Assembly: GCF_001643375.1 (NCBI RefSeq)
Contig: NZ_LSHB01000038.1
Coordinates: 1 to 41,690 of the forward strand
Origin: Chryseobacterium sp. FP211-J200
Lineage (GTDB): Bacteria > Bacteroidota > Bacteroidia > Flavobacteriales > Weeksellaceae
DNA: 41,690 nt
Reading direction: 5' to 3'
The position numbers and the translations under genes are program-made. The notes beneath the pieces were generated by a model. That model did no database searches. It was not told the origin of the DNA and saw nothing but the letters and a program-made list of their open reading frames with translations. This document shows, one piece after another, positions 8,395 through 16,519 of this stretch (within the stretch, counting starts at the first letter, position 1; every line of letters starts with the position of its first letter).

Positions 8395-8423
8395 ACGGCT
8401 TGGTTTATACCAAGCCGTTTTTT
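8395..8423 (+). terminator. Intrinsic terminator closing the tra operon
   Basis: A 9-bp perfect stem (ACGGCTTGG / CCAAGCCGT) with loop TTTATA is followed by six T residues, 21 bp after the traQ stop codon. It is a textbook rho-independent terminator for the rightward tra operon. Confidence 0.92.
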
Positions 8424-8518
8424 CATAACCAATTCATAACGACATTCATAGCCAAATCAGGTTACTGACAGACCGAATAAAGTTTCAGCTTCCTTATGCA
8501 GGAGATTGCAAATAAAAA

Positions 8519-9508
8519 ATGAATTATCTGGGATCTAAAGTAAGACTATCCGAATTTATCTTCAATGTCATATCAAATTCTGTAGATCAAAAACTGTCTG
8601 ATTGCAGTTTCTTCGATCTGTTTGCAGGAACCGGAGCAGTGGGAAATTATTTTTATAGTAAAGTTAAGTCTATTGGGTACAATGACCGTGAATATTACAG
8701 CTATATTCTCAATTCCGCATTTTACAGTGAAGTAGGCGAGGGGCGATACCAGTCGATGCTTGACGAACTCAATCAGTTAGAAGGGATGGAAGGATTTATT
8801 TTTCAGGAATACTCGGAATCAGGAAGTGCCGGGAGATTATATTTCTCCGCAAACAATGGAAAGAAAATTGATTCGATGAGGCTGTACATTGAACAACTGT
8901 TTCAATGTTCTGAAATAAATGAAGACCTCTATATTTTGTTGATAGCGACACTTCTTGTCGCTGCAGATAAGGTTGCCAATACTGCATCCGTTTATTGCGC
9001 ATACTTAAAAAATTTGAAGAAAACAGCGACTTTTAATATTGAGCTAAATCCCATTAAAAGGGCTATGACATTTGTAGAATATAAAGTCCACAAAGATGAT
9101 AGCAATATGTTGATTAAAAATATCACAGGAGACATATTATATCTGGATCCGCCTTACAATGGCAGAGAATACGGATCATACTATCATTTGCTCAATACCA
9201 TTTCCATTTATGATACGAAATTTCAACCCAAAGGCAAGACCGGGATCAGATCCTATGAAACATCTAAATTCTGCCTGAAAAAAGAAGCGGACAAAGCGCT
9301 TCTGGAAATACTCAATAGTGCTGATTTTAAGCATATATTTCTGAGCTATAATAATGAGGGTTTCATTTCGCAATCCCGAATAAAAGAGATGATGACGGCT
9401 TTGGGGCATTATGAATGCTCATCTTTAAAATACCCAAGATTTACAAGTCATAGAGGTGATCCAAAGTCTTATACTGAGGAGTCGTTGCACCATTTAATCA
9501 AATATTAA
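8519..9508 (+). CDS. D12-class adenine-specific DNA methyltransferase
   Basis: A 329-residue N6-adenine methyltransferase. Motif I for S-adenosylmethionine binding is FFDLFAGTGAVGNYF (about 31-45) and catalytic motif IV is DPPY in ILYLDPPYNG (about 209-212); the N-terminal MNYLGSKVRL is the usual D12-class start. No restriction endonuclease gene is next to it, so it is probably a solitary methylase, which mobile elements use to mark or protect their DNA during transfer. It is separated from traQ by a terminator and stands alone as a transcription unit. Length is normal and the motifs are intact. Confidence 0.9.
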   Translation: MNYLGSKVRLSEFIFNVISNSVDQKLSDCSFFDLFAGTGAVGNYFYSKVKSIGYNDREYYSYILNSAFYSEVGEGRYQSMLDELNQLEGMEGFIFQEYSESGSAGRLYFSANNGKKIDSMRLYIEQLFQCSEINEDLYILLIATLLVAADKVANTASVYCAYLKNLKKTATFNIELNPIKRAMTFVEYKVHKDDSNMLIKNITGDILYLDPPYNGREYGSYYHLLNTISIYDTKFQPKGKTGIRSYETSKFCLKKEADKALLEILNSADFKHIFLSYNNEGFISQSRIKEMMTALGHYECSSLKYPRFTSHRGDPKSYTEESLHHLIKY

Positions 9509-9717
9509 ATGAATCATCATCTGCAACTTTTTTGAATAGGAAAGTCATTGTTCGGAAATTCAAATAGGTTGCTTAAAATAGTCAAAAAGATATTTTCGCC
9601 CGCAGAAAGAAATTATTTTTTTCGTACCTCTTTCAAAGAAAGACTATAAAACTTCCAACAACTGTTTTGATCAAGCAGGATAGGGAGGGCATATCAAAAG
9701 GGTTGTATCATTTTTTT

Positions 9718-9760
9718 GCGAAAAGACGTTTCCGAGCATCGGAAGGAATTGTCTTTTCGC
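9718..9760. repeat. Nested inverted repeat (two-tier stem)
   Basis: An outer perfect 10-bp arm GCGAAAAGAC (9718-9727) pairs with GTCTTTTCGC (9751-9760); inside it TTCCG (9730-9734) pairs with CGGAA (9740-9744), leaving a small asymmetric bulge. No T-run follows on either side, so it is not a classical terminator. It could be a structured RNA or a protein-binding or nicking site of the mobile element. Confidence 0.55.
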
Positions 9761-9772
9761 CCGAATTTGAAA

Positions 9773-9808
9773 ATACACGACAATTCAAATATTGTCGTGT
9801 ATCTTTTT
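9773..9808. terminator. Bidirectional intrinsic terminator
   Basis: A perfect 12-bp stem ATACACGACAAT / ATTGTCGTGTAT (9773-9784 and 9791-9802) with loop TCAAAT, followed by CTTTTT on the + strand and a weaker T-run on the minus strand. It lies 21 bp beyond the radC stop codon, so it most likely ends the leftward ssb-DUF932-radC operon. Confidence 0.8.
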
Positions 9809-9823
9809 AATGATATGAATCAT

Positions 9824-10267
9824 TTATAAATGACCTTCGTCGGCAAATGATAAATGATCGGTTGATGTCAGAATGAAATGATCCAGTAATTTTAGGTTTA
9901 AAAATTCAGATGCGTTTTTAATGCTCTGCGTAATTTTCAGATCCTCAGCGGAAGGTTTTAAATTTCCGGAAGGATGATTGTGAGCCAATATCACAGCTGA
10001 AGCGTTACAAAGTAGTGCCGCTTGCATGATGATACGGACATCAACAACAGTGGAAGAAATTCCTGATTCAGAAATTTTTCTTATTCCCAAAACCTTATGA
10101 GCCTGATTCAAATACAATGCGAAAAAGGATTCTCTGTAGTCCATTTCATCAGCGTCAAAGTGTTGACGGAAAACTTCAACCGCATCCCGTGAACTTCCTA
10201 CCAATTTCTCAGAATTTCCTTTTCTGGAATAACTTAATTTTATCTCGTTGACAATATTGAATTTCAT
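9824..10267 (-). CDS. radC: RadC-family JAB/MPN-domain protein
   Basis: A 147-residue short RadC consisting only of the MPN/JAB metal-binding domain: the motif HNHPSGNLKPSAEDLKIT carries the H-x-H...S-x-x-D zinc ligands. The helix-hairpin-helix domain of chromosomal RadC is absent, as is common for copies on Bacteroidota plasmids and ICEs. The function is not established; association with DNA repair is historical. It is the last gene of a leftward group behind ssb and the DUF932 gene, with a 61-bp gap, and is followed by a hairpin terminator. Confidence 0.88.
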   Translation of the reverse strand: MKFNIVNEIKLSYSRKGNSEKLVGSSRDAVEVFRQHFDADEMDYRESFFALYLNQAHKVLGIRKISESGISSTVVDVRIIMQAALLCNASAVILAHNHPSGNLKPSAEDLKITQSIKNASEFLNLKLLDHFILTSTDHLSFADEGHL

Positions 10268-10328
10268 AGGTATTGCTCTTGTACGGCAGAGACTTAAATT
10301 TCCCGTACTTGAATTTTAAAACTGATAG

Positions 10329-11402
10329 TTAATTCATAATTAAAGTTTCTGCGCCAGATCGGGCAAACTTGTCGCAAAGATCAAAAGCCTTTTGAGACTT
10401 TAACTGTGCGGTTCCTCCCAAGACTATGGACTGAAGTTTGGCTTCATTATCCTTGTAATTTCTGACATTCTGAAAGTAACCTGTAACAGCATTGTAAGCA
10501 CCAAACAAAGTTCCTTTAGTGGTTTCGGTCTGTTGGCTTTCGCTGATCATCGCATAGGCGAATGCATCATCAACGGTGTTTTTAAATACGGTTGACAGAT
10601 CATCAAAATTTCCTTTTTGTAGATGGTTTAAAGTTTCTTTGTTAGGACAAAGTGCCAATTGAATTAGTTTTTTCATCTCATTATCACCGACCGTGATCTT
10701 CGCCCAATGATTAAAAGTACTTTCCAATTCAGTACTCAGTTTATTCGCTAATCCCATGACTTTGTGGGCATCTTCCAAACGCTGTTTTGCGCCTGCGGTG
10801 TGTCTAATCCGTATAACGTTGCTCATATTTCGCAACGATGCATTCAATGTATTTTGACAGACAATGCGCATAGGGGTAAAAGCGGCGGTAATGCTTCCGC
10901 TTCCATCGTGGGAGGTGGTCAGGAAAATATATTTCTCTGTAATGTCGTCACCGTTTCCAACTCTAATATAATCGGGTAATTTGGCGGTGATGAAAATCCG
11001 CTCACCATTTCCCAAAACGCCTGCAGTCTCGTATAAGATTCCACTGTTTCCGCCTACAATAGAATCAAAAAATGAAAAGGCTTCACGGTTTTGTACAATA
11101 TGGTAATCTCTGCCGACTACGCCTAAAACGGTGTTGTTATCTGTTCGGATATTGGCAAAGTAGTTGGGGGCTTCCAATTCTGAATCGATCATTTCTATTC
11201 CGTTGCTGTTTTCGATAATTCCCGCACCTTTTGTAAATAGGGGAGACTTTTCGACCTCGTAGTCAAGTCCTGCAAATTTAATGGCTTCTTCACTAGTTGG
11301 GTATTCCTCTACGATCTGCCCCAAGTTATGCCATGCTTTTTCCTTTACGCTGAAAAATGAATATTTTCCTGTTCTGTTGTTGAAATTTAAATTATGTGCC
11401 AT
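10329..11402 (-). CDS. DUF932 phage/plasmid-like protein
   Basis: A 357-residue soluble protein of the DUF932 (phage/plasmid-like TIGR03299) family: MAHNLNFNNRTGKYSFFSVK and EKAWHNLGQIVEEYPTSEEA at the start, then TTSHDGSGSITAAFTPMRIV and CQNTLNASLR. The family is frequent next to ssb and radC on plasmids and ICEs and is thought to aid DNA maintenance; the reaction is unknown. It is 41 bp after ssb and 61 bp before radC on the same strand. Confidence 0.85.
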   Translation of the reverse strand: MAHNLNFNNRTGKYSFFSVKEKAWHNLGQIVEEYPTSEEAIKFAGLDYEVEKSPLFTKGAGIIENSNGIEMIDSELEAPNYFANIRTDNNTVLGVVGRDYHIVQNREAFSFFDSIVGGNSGILYETAGVLGNGERIFITAKLPDYIRVGNGDDITEKYIFLTTSHDGSGSITAAFTPMRIVCQNTLNASLRNMSNVIRIRHTAGAKQRLEDAHKVMGLANKLSTELESTFNHWAKITVGDNEMKKLIQLALCPNKETLNHLQKGNFDDLSTVFKNTVDDAFAYAMISESQQTETTKGTLFGAYNAVTGYFQNVRNYKDNEAKLQSIVLGGTAQLKSQKAFDLCDKFARSGAETLIMN

Positions 11403-11443
11403 GATGTTAATATTTAATTGTTAGAGAATTTTGTTTGATTGTT

Positions 11444-11854
11444 TTAAAATGGAAGGTCATCATCCTTATCGCTGTCATTGGATTCGGATTTAGAGGTTTC
11501 TTTCTTATCTGTTTTGTTAGACTCAGCAGATTTATTTTCAGTTCTTTTGCTACTGCTGTGAACCTTGATCTGTGAGGTGTGGAAATTCAATGCTGCATGA
11601 GGTTCTCCGTCTTTTCCTAACCATGCAGAGGTGTAGGCTCTTCCGCTTAATTCTACCAAAGTGCCTTTTGTTAAAAGATCGGCCACTTTTGGAGAGATCC
11701 AGTAGGCGCATTCGAAATACGTGGTCTGTTCGATTTGTTCGCCTTGTTTATTGCGATAGTTATCGTTTGTAGCAATTGAAAAATTAGCTACCTGTTTTTC
11801 ATTTGGCAAGTGGCGCACTTCCGCATCCCTTGTCAGTCTTCCGATAATGTTCAT
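11444..11854 (-). CDS. ssb: Single-stranded DNA-binding protein
   Basis: A 136-residue SSB: OB-fold start MNIIGRLTRDAEVRHL, conserved FSIATNDNYRNKQGE, TTYFECAYWI and GTLVELSGRAYTSAW, then a low-complexity Ser/Lys/Asp linker and the partner-binding tip DDDLPF. ICE-borne SSB coats the single strand that enters the recipient. First gene of the leftward ssb-DUF932-radC group. Normal length, intact. Confidence 0.95.
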   Translation of the reverse strand: MNIIGRLTRDAEVRHLPNEKQVANFSIATNDNYRNKQGEQIEQTTYFECAYWISPKVADLLTKGTLVELSGRAYTSAWLGKDGEPHAALNFHTSQIKVHSSSKRTENKSAESNKTDKKETSKSESNDSDKDDDLPF

Positions 11855-12329
11855 AATCGTAGGTTTTTAAGATTGTACATTTTGATTTGTTCTCAATCTC
11901 TTCTCCGACCCATCCCCTAAAAGCCTTTCAGGCTTCGCTGAATATTTTTCAAAAGAAAAACCGGAAAAAAGAAAGCAGATAATTTTAGCGGGCAAAGGGA
12001 AAAGCCAAAAGGAAACGGAATAGTTGGAGGGTACCTTTAGGGAGGAAACCGTTTATGCCGTAGTCTTTTGGGTGGATTAAGAAAAGGCTGACCGATATAC
12101 CTTAGCTGCCTTTTTACCGGTTTATTGTGAAAAAATAATCATTCAATAAATCCAAATTAAACCTGATCCATTTTTTAAAAGCCAGGATGTTTTCTTAAGC
12201 TATATTTTGTGATACTGCAAATGCCAATGGCTACCAAATGAAGTCAGCTACTTGGGTATACGTTAAAAATTATAATTCAAAGAATATCTTGGTAGATTGT
12301 AATAAAGAAATAATACTAAATTTGTAATT
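11855..12329. other. 475-bp intergenic region, possible control region of the element
   Basis: This gap lies between divergent ssb and the DUF1016 gene. The part next to ssb (about 11910-12120) is unusually purine-rich and GC-richer than its surroundings (runs such as GGGCAAAGGGAAAAGCC and GGAGGGTACC), with a small AAGCCT/AGGCTT inverted repeat at about 11920-11936. The part next to the DUF1016 gene is AT-rich with a promoter at 12297-12324. No reading frame is convincing. An origin of transfer or leading-region promoter for ssb could be here, but nothing proves it. Confidence 0.5.
12297..12324 (+). promoter_or_regulatory. Bacteroidota-type promoter for the DUF1016 gene
   Basis: TTG at 12297-12299, a 17-bp spacer and TAAATTTG at 12317-12324 fit the Bacteroidota housekeeping promoter (TTG, then TAnnTTTG). 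The start codon at 12330 follows so closely that the transcript would have almost no leader. Confidence 0.55.
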
Positions 12330-13394
12330 ATGCATCCATTATCGTCCAATCTTTATAGCTCTGTTAAGCATTTAATTGAAAATGCCAAAAGTAAGATCGT
12401 CCGAAATATTAACATGACGATGATAATGACCTATTACCAAATAGGTGAAGTCATTGTTGAGGATGAACAAAGTGGAAGAGATAGAGCTGAATATTCAAAA
12501 GAGACGCTTAAAAATCTCAGTAAACACCTGATAGAAGAATTCGGAAGAGGATACTCTGTCGACAATCTTCAGTGGATGAGGAAATTTTATTTAATGTTCC
12601 AAAAGAGAATTTCTCAGGAAGTAAACGATGCTTCCAGAAAATACGAAACACTGTCTCGTATTTCTGTGCAGGATCCAAATTACGAAACACCGTCTCGTAC
12701 TTCTGCATTTACACTGTCGTGGTCTCATTATATTCAGCTGATGAAAATTGAAGATGAAAATGAAAGAAATTTTTACGAAATAGAAGCGACTCAAAACAAT
12801 TGGAGTGTCCGAGAACTTACCCGGCAATTTAATTCTGCGTTATATGAGAGATTGGCTTTAAGCAAGGATAAGAACGACATAAAACAATTGGCGCAAAAAG
12901 GTCAAATTGTAGAAAAGCCGACCGACATACTAAAAAGTCATTATGTTTTGGAATTCCTTGATCTAAAACAAGATCACCGTTACTCTGAAAGTGACCTGGA
13001 AACGGAGATCATTAACAAGCTGGAGCATTTTATGTTGGAATTAGGTAAAGGTTTTTTATTTGAGGGAAGGCAACGTAGATTCACTTTTGAAGGGGATAGT
13101 TTCTTTGTAGACCTGGTTTTCTATAACCGGTTACTTAAATGCTTTGTGCTGTTCGACCTCAAGATCGGTAAACTGACCCATCAGGATATAGGGCAAATGC
13201 AGATGTATGTCAATTATTACGACAGAAAAGTGAAGCTCGAGGAAGAAAACCCTACGATCGGAATTATTCTCTGTAAGGAAGAAAATAAAACCGTGATTGA
13301 ATTCACATTACCAGAAAACAATAATACCATTTTTGCGAAAGAGTATAGAGCCATTCTTCCAAGTAAAGAAGAGCTTAAAAAACAGATCGGATAA
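12330..13394 (+). CDS. DUF1016/YhcG-family PDDEXK nuclease-like protein
   Basis: A 354-residue protein with the DUF1016 N-terminal domain (IVRNINMTMIMTYYQIGEVI, RGYSVDNLQWMRKFYLMF) and the YhcG PDDEXK domain at the C-terminus, whose motif FVDLVFYNRLLKCFVLFDLK gives the Asp and the D-x-K catalytic pair. Between the domains (about 100-125) is a pair of repeats, kYETLSRiS and nYETPSRtS, followed by FTLSWSHY where the second domain begins. Such proteins often travel with restriction systems and mobile elements; no partner is adjacent here. It is probably a nuclease or a nuclease-derived DNA-binding protein. Confidence 0.88.
   Translation: MHPLSSNLYSSVKHLIENAKSKIVRNINMTMIMTYYQIGEVIVEDEQSGRDRAEYSKETLKNLSKHLIEEFGRGYSVDNLQWMRKFYLMFQKRISQEVNDASRKYETLSRISVQDPNYETPSRTSAFTLSWSHYIQLMKIEDENERNFYEIEATQNNWSVRELTRQFNSALYERLALSKDKNDIKQLAQKGQIVEKPTDILKSHYVLEFLDLKQDHRYSESDLETEIINKLEHFMLELGKGFLFEGRQRRFTFEGDSFFVDLVFYNRLLKCFVLFDLKIGKLTHQDIGQMQMYVNYYDRKVKLEEENPTIGIILCKEENKTVIEFTLPENNNTIFAKEYRAILPSKEELKKQIG
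12642..12705 (+). repeat. Two near-identical palindromic 25-bp units inside the DUF1016 gene
   Basis: TACGAAACACTGTCTCGTA-like units at 12642-12666 and 12681-12705 differ at two positions over 25 bp and start 39 bp (13 codons) apart. Each unit begins TACGA and has TCGTA inside it, so each can fold back on itself. The insertion keeps the frame and falls exactly in the interdomain linker. Confidence 0.75.
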
Positions 13395-13494
13395 TCAACC
13401 AATAAAAATACAACCAGTATCATTATAGGAAATAATCGCTTAAAGTTCATTTGCCCTTAGAGCTACCGGAACAAGCAATAAAATCTTTAAAGTA

Positions 13495-14055
13495 ATGAAT
13501 CCTTTTATAGAACAACTGAAAAAATATGGTCATTTGACCGCAGAAACTGAAGAAGAAGTTAATGGGAAGATTAAAATTTTAAGAAAAGAGAAGGGCGATT
13601 TTCTGCTAAAAAAAGGACAAATTATTTCAAATTTATTCGTTATTGAAAAGGGGGCTGTCCGATCTTATTATCAGACCGACCAGAAAGAAATAAACTTATG
13701 GTTTGGTTTCGAAAATACGATTTTAGGTTCTATATTGCCTTTGTATCTTAATAGGCCCTCTATCGAAAATATCCAGTTTTTAGAATATACAATTTTACAT
13801 TATATCTCCCATGAAGACCTTGAAAGCGTCTATAAAACTTCTCAGGAAATGAATACCATCGGGAGAAAAATTGCTGAAGAGTACTGCACCGTTTTAGAAG
13901 AACGTTCATTTATACTGCAGACACAAATTGCCGAACAGTGTTATCGCTGGTTTTTAAAAAACCAGCCAGGAGCTTTACAAAGAGTATCTTTAGGCCATAT
14001 TTCTTCTTACCTCGGTATTTCGCAAGAGACGCTTAGCAGAATTAGAAAGAAATAA
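13495..14055 (+). CDS. Crp/Fnr-family transcriptional regulator
   Basis: A 186-residue regulator with a cyclic-nucleotide-binding-like jelly roll (about 20-115: LLKKGQIISNLFVIEKGAVR) and a short C-terminal helix-turn-helix (VSLGHISSYLGISQETLSRI). It belongs to the Bacteroidota Crp branch that usually controls the gene next to it, here the SMR pump 64 bp downstream. The ligand is unknown: the jelly roll lacks an obvious cAMP phosphate-binding RxSxx motif. Start ATG at 13495. Confidence 0.88.
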   Translation: MNPFIEQLKKYGHLTAETEEEVNGKIKILRKEKGDFLLKKGQIISNLFVIEKGAVRSYYQTDQKEINLWFGFENTILGSILPLYLNRPSIENIQFLEYTILHYISHEDLESVYKTSQEMNTIGRKIAEEYCTVLEERSFILQTQIAEQCYRWFLKNQPGALQRVSLGHISSYLGISQETLSRIRKK

Positions 14056-14119
14056 TTTGACTTTTGTCAAAAAAAGAAATACTAGTTCTTTGTTTCTTTG
14101 AGCCAATAAAAAGAAGACA

Positions 14120-14449
14120 ATGAAATATTTATTTTTATCTTTAGCCATCGTGCTTGAAGTTATAGGTTCAAGCTTTATGAAAGCATCACACGGTTTTTCT
14201 AAATTGTTACCTACAACCCTGACAATTGCAGCTTATATTGCGTGCTTTTTCTTTTTATCTCAGGCACTTAAATCTATTCCATTAGGAGTTGCTTACGCGA
14301 TTTGGGGTGGTTTAGGAATTGTTCTCACTGCTGTTATTTCCGTTGTTGTCTTCAAACAATCATTGGACGTTCCTACAATTATTGGTATTGTTCTCATTGT
14401 ATCCGGAGTTATTGTGATGAATATTTTCTCTAAGTCACCAGCTCACTAA
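14120..14449 (+). CDS. SMR-family multidrug efflux transporter (EmrE-like)
   Basis: A 109-residue, four-helix inner-membrane proton antiporter. Helix 1 carries the essential membrane-buried glutamate (Glu13 in LSLAIVLEVIGSSFMKAS, matching Glu14 of EmrE); helix 3 has the signature IPLGVAYAIWGGLGIVLTA. SMR pumps expel quaternary ammonium compounds and other lipophilic cations, or guanidinium in the Gdx branch; which one cannot be settled here. It is next to the Crp-type regulator, so the two form a cargo cassette of the element. Confidence 0.92.
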   Translation: MKYLFLSLAIVLEVIGSSFMKASHGFSKLLPTTLTIAAYIACFFFLSQALKSIPLGVAYAIWGGLGIVLTAVISVVVFKQSLDVPTIIGIVLIVSGVIVMNIFSKSPAH

Positions 14450-14640
14450 AATTTCGTTTACTTGTCAAATTAGAGAATAGCCCAGATATCACTTTTATAG
14501 AACGTATTAGAAAGTGTTCTTTTGAGTAATTTTATGTCAGTAAATGAGTGCCAAAATCAGTCCCTCGCTGCAAAAGATGGGAAATACATATATTGCTTTC
14601 TAACTTACAATCATTGAGTCTATTTCTCAATCAGATTGTT

Positions 14641-14856
14641 ATGAAGAAGGATAAAAACAAAATTAAATTTAAAGGTCAAAAAGAAGTTAACAAGTACATT
14701 CCTTCAATTGCCATAAAGAAAATTCCTCCCGAAAGAGCTTTAGCTATTCTAAAAAAAGCAGGATGCAATATAGACGAGGAACAGTCAGAAGAAGTGATGG
14801 AGTTTTTATACATTATTGTTAAATTAACCCTAAAAGAATTTTTTACATCTGACTGA
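14641..14856 (+). CDS. Small hypothetical protein upstream of the recombinase
   Basis: A 71-residue basic-then-acidic protein (MKKDKNKIKFKGQKEVNKYI ... EEVMEFLYIIVKLTLKEFFT). The ATG at 14641 is preferred over the in-frame ATG at 14548 because the upstream stretch is unlike a protein start and the Lys-rich start here is natural. It lies 100 bp before the serine recombinase. I do not recognise the family; a recombination directionality factor is conceivable by position only. Confidence 0.5.
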   Translation: MKKDKNKIKFKGQKEVNKYIPSIAIKKIPPERALAILKKAGCNIDEEQSEEVMEFLYIIVKLTLKEFFTSD

Positions 14857-14956
14857 TTATTTGTATTTTAGTACCATATTAGAATGATGAATTTCTGCTG
14901 CAACCAATTTTCTCAAAGTTGCTCCTAAAATAATTTTTAACGAAATCATCAAGATA

Positions 14957-16519
14957 ATGATAATTGCAGATCTATACATAAGAGTTTCCACTGATGAACA
15001 GGCTGAAAAAGGCTATTCCCAAAGAGATCAGAACGAAAGACTACGCAAATATTGTGAAAACAACAACATTATAGTCAACAAGGTTATTTACGAAGATCAT
15101 TCAGCCAAGAGCTTTGAACGCCCTGAATGGAAAAAATATCTGATTGAAATCAAAAAAAGAAATCATAAAAGCAGTCTGGTTCTCTTTACAAAATGGGACC
15201 GTTTCAGCCGTAATACAGGAGACGCTTATCAGATGATCAGTCTTCTTCATAAAAACCATATTATTCCTCAAGCCATTGAGCAGCCTTTGGATATGTCTGT
15301 CCCCGAAAATAAGCTAATGTTGGCTATTTATCTTTCAACTCCAGAAGTTGAAAATGACAGACGGGCACTGAACACCTTTCATGGAATGCGAAGAGCAAAA
15401 AAAGAAGGTAGGCTAATGGGTATTGCACCATATGGCTATATTAACAGAGCCCATGAAGACAGTAAAAAGTACATCGCTATTAGAGAACCAGAGGCTTCGA
15501 ATATTAGATGGGCTTTCAATGAATTGGTTAAAGGCCATATTCCAGCTGACCACGTAAGAATTCAGATGAATAAGAGAGATGGGATATCGATGGGAAGAAG
15601 TGCATTTGCTAAAGCTATGAGGAATCCGGTCTATTGCGGTAAGATCTACATTGAAGACTATAAACAGGAGGAAGCTTACTATACTGATGGTAAGCACGAG
15701 GCACTAATAACTGAAAGACTTTTCAACCAAGTTCAGAAGATCATCGACAAAAAAAGAAAAGTCGAAGGTCCCGGTGGAAGAGTTTTTGGCAATGAACGAT
15801 TTCCCCTAAGAGGTCTTCTGACCTGCCCAAGGTGTGGCAAGAATCTAACTGCTAGTGGCGCAAAGGGTAAGTCTAAGACCTATTACTATTATCATTGTCA
15901 TTATAAATGCGGATTCAGATTTGACTCTGACAAGTTAAATGAACTTTTTGAGTTGGAAATTTCAAAGTTAGAATATAATCCAATCATAAAAGATCTTATG
16001 AAGGAGATACTCCTGGATAATTATAAACAGTTCACTTACGACATAGAAGCGAAAAGAAAGTCAATAGCAAAAGACATCACTTTACTCAACGAAAAAGTGG
16101 CCAGTGCGAGAGATAAATATCTTGCGGACAAATTAGATGAAGATGATTATAAAGACATCAAAATGCTCACGAGATCACAAATTGAACAACTGGAGCAGGA
16201 GCTTCAACACATTGTTTCAGAAAGCAAAGAACTTGACATCAGAACAAAAATAGAGAACGCACTTGATTCAATGGAAAATCTTGCAAACCTCTACCAACAG
16301 GGCGATCTGCTGACAAAAAGAACAATAGGGTGTTTGATATTTCCCGAAAAAGTCGAATTTGATGGAAAAAGTTTTCAAACACCTAAAATGAACATTGTCG
16401 CCCAGTGTATCTATCAGTATAACAATGGATTAGGAAATAAAAAAAACCGACAAAGAAGTGAAAAAACTTCAAATGTCGGTCTTGTGACCTCGACTGGATT
16501 CAAACCAGTAACCTTCTGA
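14957..16519 (+). CDS. Large serine recombinase (integrase of the element)
   Basis: A 520-residue site-specific recombinase. The N-terminal resolvase domain has the nucleophile Ser11 in DLYIRVSTDEQ and the conserved FTKWDRFSRNTGDAYQMI; a recombinase domain follows (about 165-270), then a zinc ribbon (CPRCGKNLTA ... CHYKCGF, about 292-322) and a coiled coil (about 350-430). Such enzymes integrate and excise mobile elements by joining short attachment sites. The reading frame continues across a tRNA terminator and 35 bp into the tRNA-Arg gene on the other strand, so the last ~25 residues depend on the integration target. Its position at the extreme edge of the element is usual for an integrase. 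Confidence 0.93.
   Translation: MIIADLYIRVSTDEQAEKGYSQRDQNERLRKYCENNNIIVNKVIYEDHSAKSFERPEWKKYLIEIKKRNHKSSLVLFTKWDRFSRNTGDAYQMISLLHKNHIIPQAIEQPLDMSVPENKLMLAIYLSTPEVENDRRALNTFHGMRRAKKEGRLMGIAPYGYINRAHEDSKKYIAIREPEASNIRWAFNELVKGHIPADHVRIQMNKRDGISMGRSAFAKAMRNPVYCGKIYIEDYKQEEAYYTDGKHEALITERLFNQVQKIIDKKRKVEGPGGRVFGNERFPLRGLLTCPRCGKNLTASGAKGKSKTYYYYHCHYKCGFRFDSDKLNELFELEISKLEYNPIIKDLMKEILLDNYKQFTYDIEAKRKSIAKDITLLNEKVASARDKYLADKLDEDDYKDIKMLTRSQIEQLEQELQHIVSESKELDIRTKIENALDSMENLANLYQQGDLLTKRTIGCLIFPEKVEFDGKSFQTPKMNIVAQCIYQYNNGLGNKKNRQRSEKTSNVGLVTSTGFKPVTF
16441..16479 (-). terminator. Intrinsic terminator of tRNA-Arg, inside the recombinase frame
   Basis: On the minus strand, 5 bp past the tRNA 3' end, CCGACA pairs with TGTCGG (16447-16452 with 16474-16479) and an inner GAAGT/ACTTC stem tops it; six T residues follow at 16441-16446. 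The recombinase coding sequence runs through this structure in the opposite direction. Confidence 0.75.
16485..16519. other. Probable attachment site (attR) in the tRNA-Arg 3' end
   Basis: The recombinase frame ends inside this 35-bp overlap with the tRNA, and chromosomal housekeeping genes begin directly beyond the tRNA. This is where an element inserted at the tRNA 3' end should stop. No second copy of this sequence was seen to the left within the window, so the other end lies outside or was deleted. The exact core cannot be defined from one end. Confidence 0.4.

Larger units (their letters stand above)
9509..9823. other. Non-coding stretch with two strong hairpins
   Basis: Between the methylase (ends 9508) and radC (ends 9824) no convincing reading frame exists. 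It holds a nested inverted repeat at 9718-9760 and a 12-bp-stem terminator at 9773-9808, listed separately. The first two hundred bases are plain AT-rich DNA with nothing recognised. Confidence 0.7.

Noticed and set aside
10764-10979. Rightward frame inside the DUF932 gene
   Set aside because: It is a shadow of the DUF932 coding sequence on the other strand, which has clear family motifs.
1-16484. Second copy of the tRNA-Arg 3' end marking the left end of the element
   Set aside because: Searched by eye and not found; the left end is presumably outside the window or deleted.
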